From: Tissierella sp.
GTDB lineage: Bacteria > Bacillota > Clostridia > Tissierellales > Tissierellaceae
DNA length: 64,000 nucleotides
NCBI RefSeq assembly: GCF_031460495.1
Contig: NZ_JAVKTS010000003.1
Location: forward strand, 124,001 to 188,000
Direction: 5' to 3'
The position numbers were made by a program, and so were the translations under genes. The notes below the pieces were generated by a model, which made no database searches, was not told the DNA's origin, and saw only the letters and a program-made list of their open reading frames with translations. Shown piece by piece: positions 62,904-64,000 of the stretch. Numbering within the stretch: position 1 is the first letter of the stretch; each line of letters opens with the position of its first letter.

Positions 62904-64000
62904 TTAAGTCCATCTCCTCTCTATTTTCACTAGCTAGATTTGTGATAATCTCTCCCAGTTCTGCTAATTTTCTTTCATTGGGCTTATAATATATCTTTTT
63001 AGCCTTCCTTTCATCTAAAATAATTGTGATTAATTCAGATTTAAGCAATATATTAACATGATGTGATATGGTAGCAGGTGTCAAATCTAATTCATCTGAT
63101 AACTCCTGAATATACATAGGTCTCTTAGCAATTCTATTTATTATATTTAATCTCGTTATATCCCCTAAAGCTTTTAAATCTGTAACTAAACCGTTACCTT
63201 GAGTTTTGTTTGTGTCTTTTAATTCACCTAATGTAAAAAAGTACATTCCTATGGAATAGGTCAATATATCGTATTTATATCTTACTGATAATCGGTTAAA
63301 AGGAAAAATAGTTAGTCTAATATTTCCTTCTACATCTTTTAGGGTTGTTAGATTTACTATTTGATCCAATATAGAGTTTAACTTTTCTAATCTTTCTATT
63401 TTATCCACATATCTTTTATAATCATCTTCAATAATAGTGTAATGTTTTTGAAAACTAGGGATCACCTCTTCAAGGAATTTTTTTATTTGTTCTACTATTT
63501 CGTATCTATTTTGGTAAAGATATATTACTCTCAATTTATTCCCATCTGATAATTTTACTTTTTCAAGAATTTCAATTGTTTGAGATAAAGATTGAATCTT
63601 AGTATCTTCATCTAAGTCTATTCCAAAATCCTCCACCATATCAAATATACATTCTCCAACTAATTCATCGACTTCTTCTTTTGACAATGATTTTTCTAAT
63701 TTTTGCTCTAATAAAATTATTAGATAATAGCCTAAATCAAAATCATATTCCCCTTCATCTTCCATCTGGAAAATCTTTTCCAATCTAGGATATTTCCTGT
63801 AAATTGGAAGAACTTCTTTCAATAATACCTTCTTGTATTCCAGATATGATGCAAATAAATCCAGCATCTCTTCTTCCTTTTTGCCAAAGCTATGATAATT
63901 CTCAATAACCTTTTTTTCACTTTCCCTTAGCATTTCATATAAAAATCCCCCTGCCTCTAATGCCAAATTAGGACTATGATTAATATTGTATTTCCTACTC
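62872..64000 (-). CDS. ArsR-type winged-helix regulator (start beyond the window)
   Basis: At least 375 residues; the frame is open to base 64000, so the start codon lies just outside. The C-terminal 90 residues are an ArsR winged helix: LKALGDITRLNIINRIAKRP, ELSDELDLTPATISHHVNIL and a LDERKAKKIYYK wing. The N-terminal 260 residues are an all-helical ligand-type domain with no recognised metal site. It probably controls the exporter it overlaps. Effector unknown. Confidence 0.85.
   Translation of the reverse strand, partial: SRKYNINHSPNLALEAGGFLYEMLRESEKKVIENYHSFGKKEEEMLDLFASYLEYKKVLLKEVLPIYRKYPRLEKIFQMEDEGEYDFDLGYYLIILLEQKLEKSLSKEEVDELVGECIFDMVEDFGIDLDEDTKIQSLSQTIEILEKVKLSDGNKLRVIYLYQNRYEIVEQIKKFLEEVIPSFQKHYTIIEDDYKRYVDKIERLEKLNSILDQIVNLTTLKDVEGNIRLTIFPFNRLSVRYKYDILTYSIGMYFFTLGELKDTNKTQGNGLVTDLKALGDITRLNIINRIAKRPMYIQELSDELDLTPATISHHVNILLKSELITIILDERKAKKIYYKPNERKLAELGEIITNLASENREEMDLSGSINQISIV

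Noticed and set aside
1-64000. CRISPR array
   Set aside because: No regularly spaced direct repeats and no cas genes were seen.
1-64000. tRNA, rRNA, transposase or phage genes
   Set aside because: No cloverleaf, rRNA motif, DDE transposase, integrase or phage structural gene was recognised in any open frame.

Overview
Low-GC Gram-positive DNA, almost certainly from an anaerobic, endospore-forming member of the Clostridia (Tissierellia-like by overall feel, but no rRNA or other marker fixes the genus). The signs are an AT-rich composition, strong GGAGG ribosome-binding sites, frequent TTG/GTG starts, CotF-type coat proteins, a GerS-like lipoprotein beside an alanine racemase, a CsaB/TagA cell-wall module, a SAM-I riboswitch and a PyrR attenuator. 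Nearly every gene is on the minus strand. The plus-strand exceptions are the MFS gene, two small orphan genes, metNIQ and a YetF-like gene.

Layout. 1-8.2 kb: end of a LysM protein gene, a PrcB-like protein, then a minus-strand operon running DUF5693 protein - csaB - tagA - yitT - split transketolase (N and C subunits), for surface-polymer assembly and pentose-phosphate metabolism. 8.2-12.7 kb: mazEF, alr, gerS-like and an AcpS-NnrD fusion, which is a conserved clostridial neighbourhood. 12.8-18.8 kb: an MFS transporter, a heterodimeric ABC exporter with a clear promoter and palindrome, an orphan 89-aa protein and a metallo-hydrolase.

19-38.7 kb: an accessory island of mostly single-gene units on one strand, each with its own ribosome-binding site and often separated by non-coding spacers. 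It holds six intact GNAT acetyltransferases plus one GNAT remnant, two HD hydrolases, two iron-sulfur-flavoprotein-like proteins, two methyltransferases, three nucleotidyltransferase-fold proteins (one of them in a MntA/HepT toxin-antitoxin pair), an alpha/beta hydrolase, a membrane protein with a caspase-like His/Cys pair, and truncated genes. The spacers carry at least three dispersed repeat families, including two related palindromic elements of about 113 nt that share end boxes at constant spacing.

38.7-44.5 kb: the pyrimidine operon pyrB-I-C-F-K-D-E behind a promoter and PyrR-type attenuator. 44.5-48.2 kb: coat proteins, an orphan acidic protein, and metNIQ behind a promoter and SAM-I riboswitch. 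48.2-59.2 kb: HEAT, DUF4846, HutD, YetF, membrane MutS-like, PAS-GGDEF, HD and Mn-dependent pyrophosphatase genes, and an SPFH protein followed by a small Arc-like protein with a TTG start. 59.3-64 kb: a second heterodimeric ABC exporter and its ArsR-type regulator, which runs off the window.

The most interesting material is in the 19-38.7 kb island: the paired palindromic elements (possibly recombination sites of a cassette-like array), the membrane caspase-like protein, and deletion scars where radical-SAM and GNAT genes have been cut and joined to neighbours.
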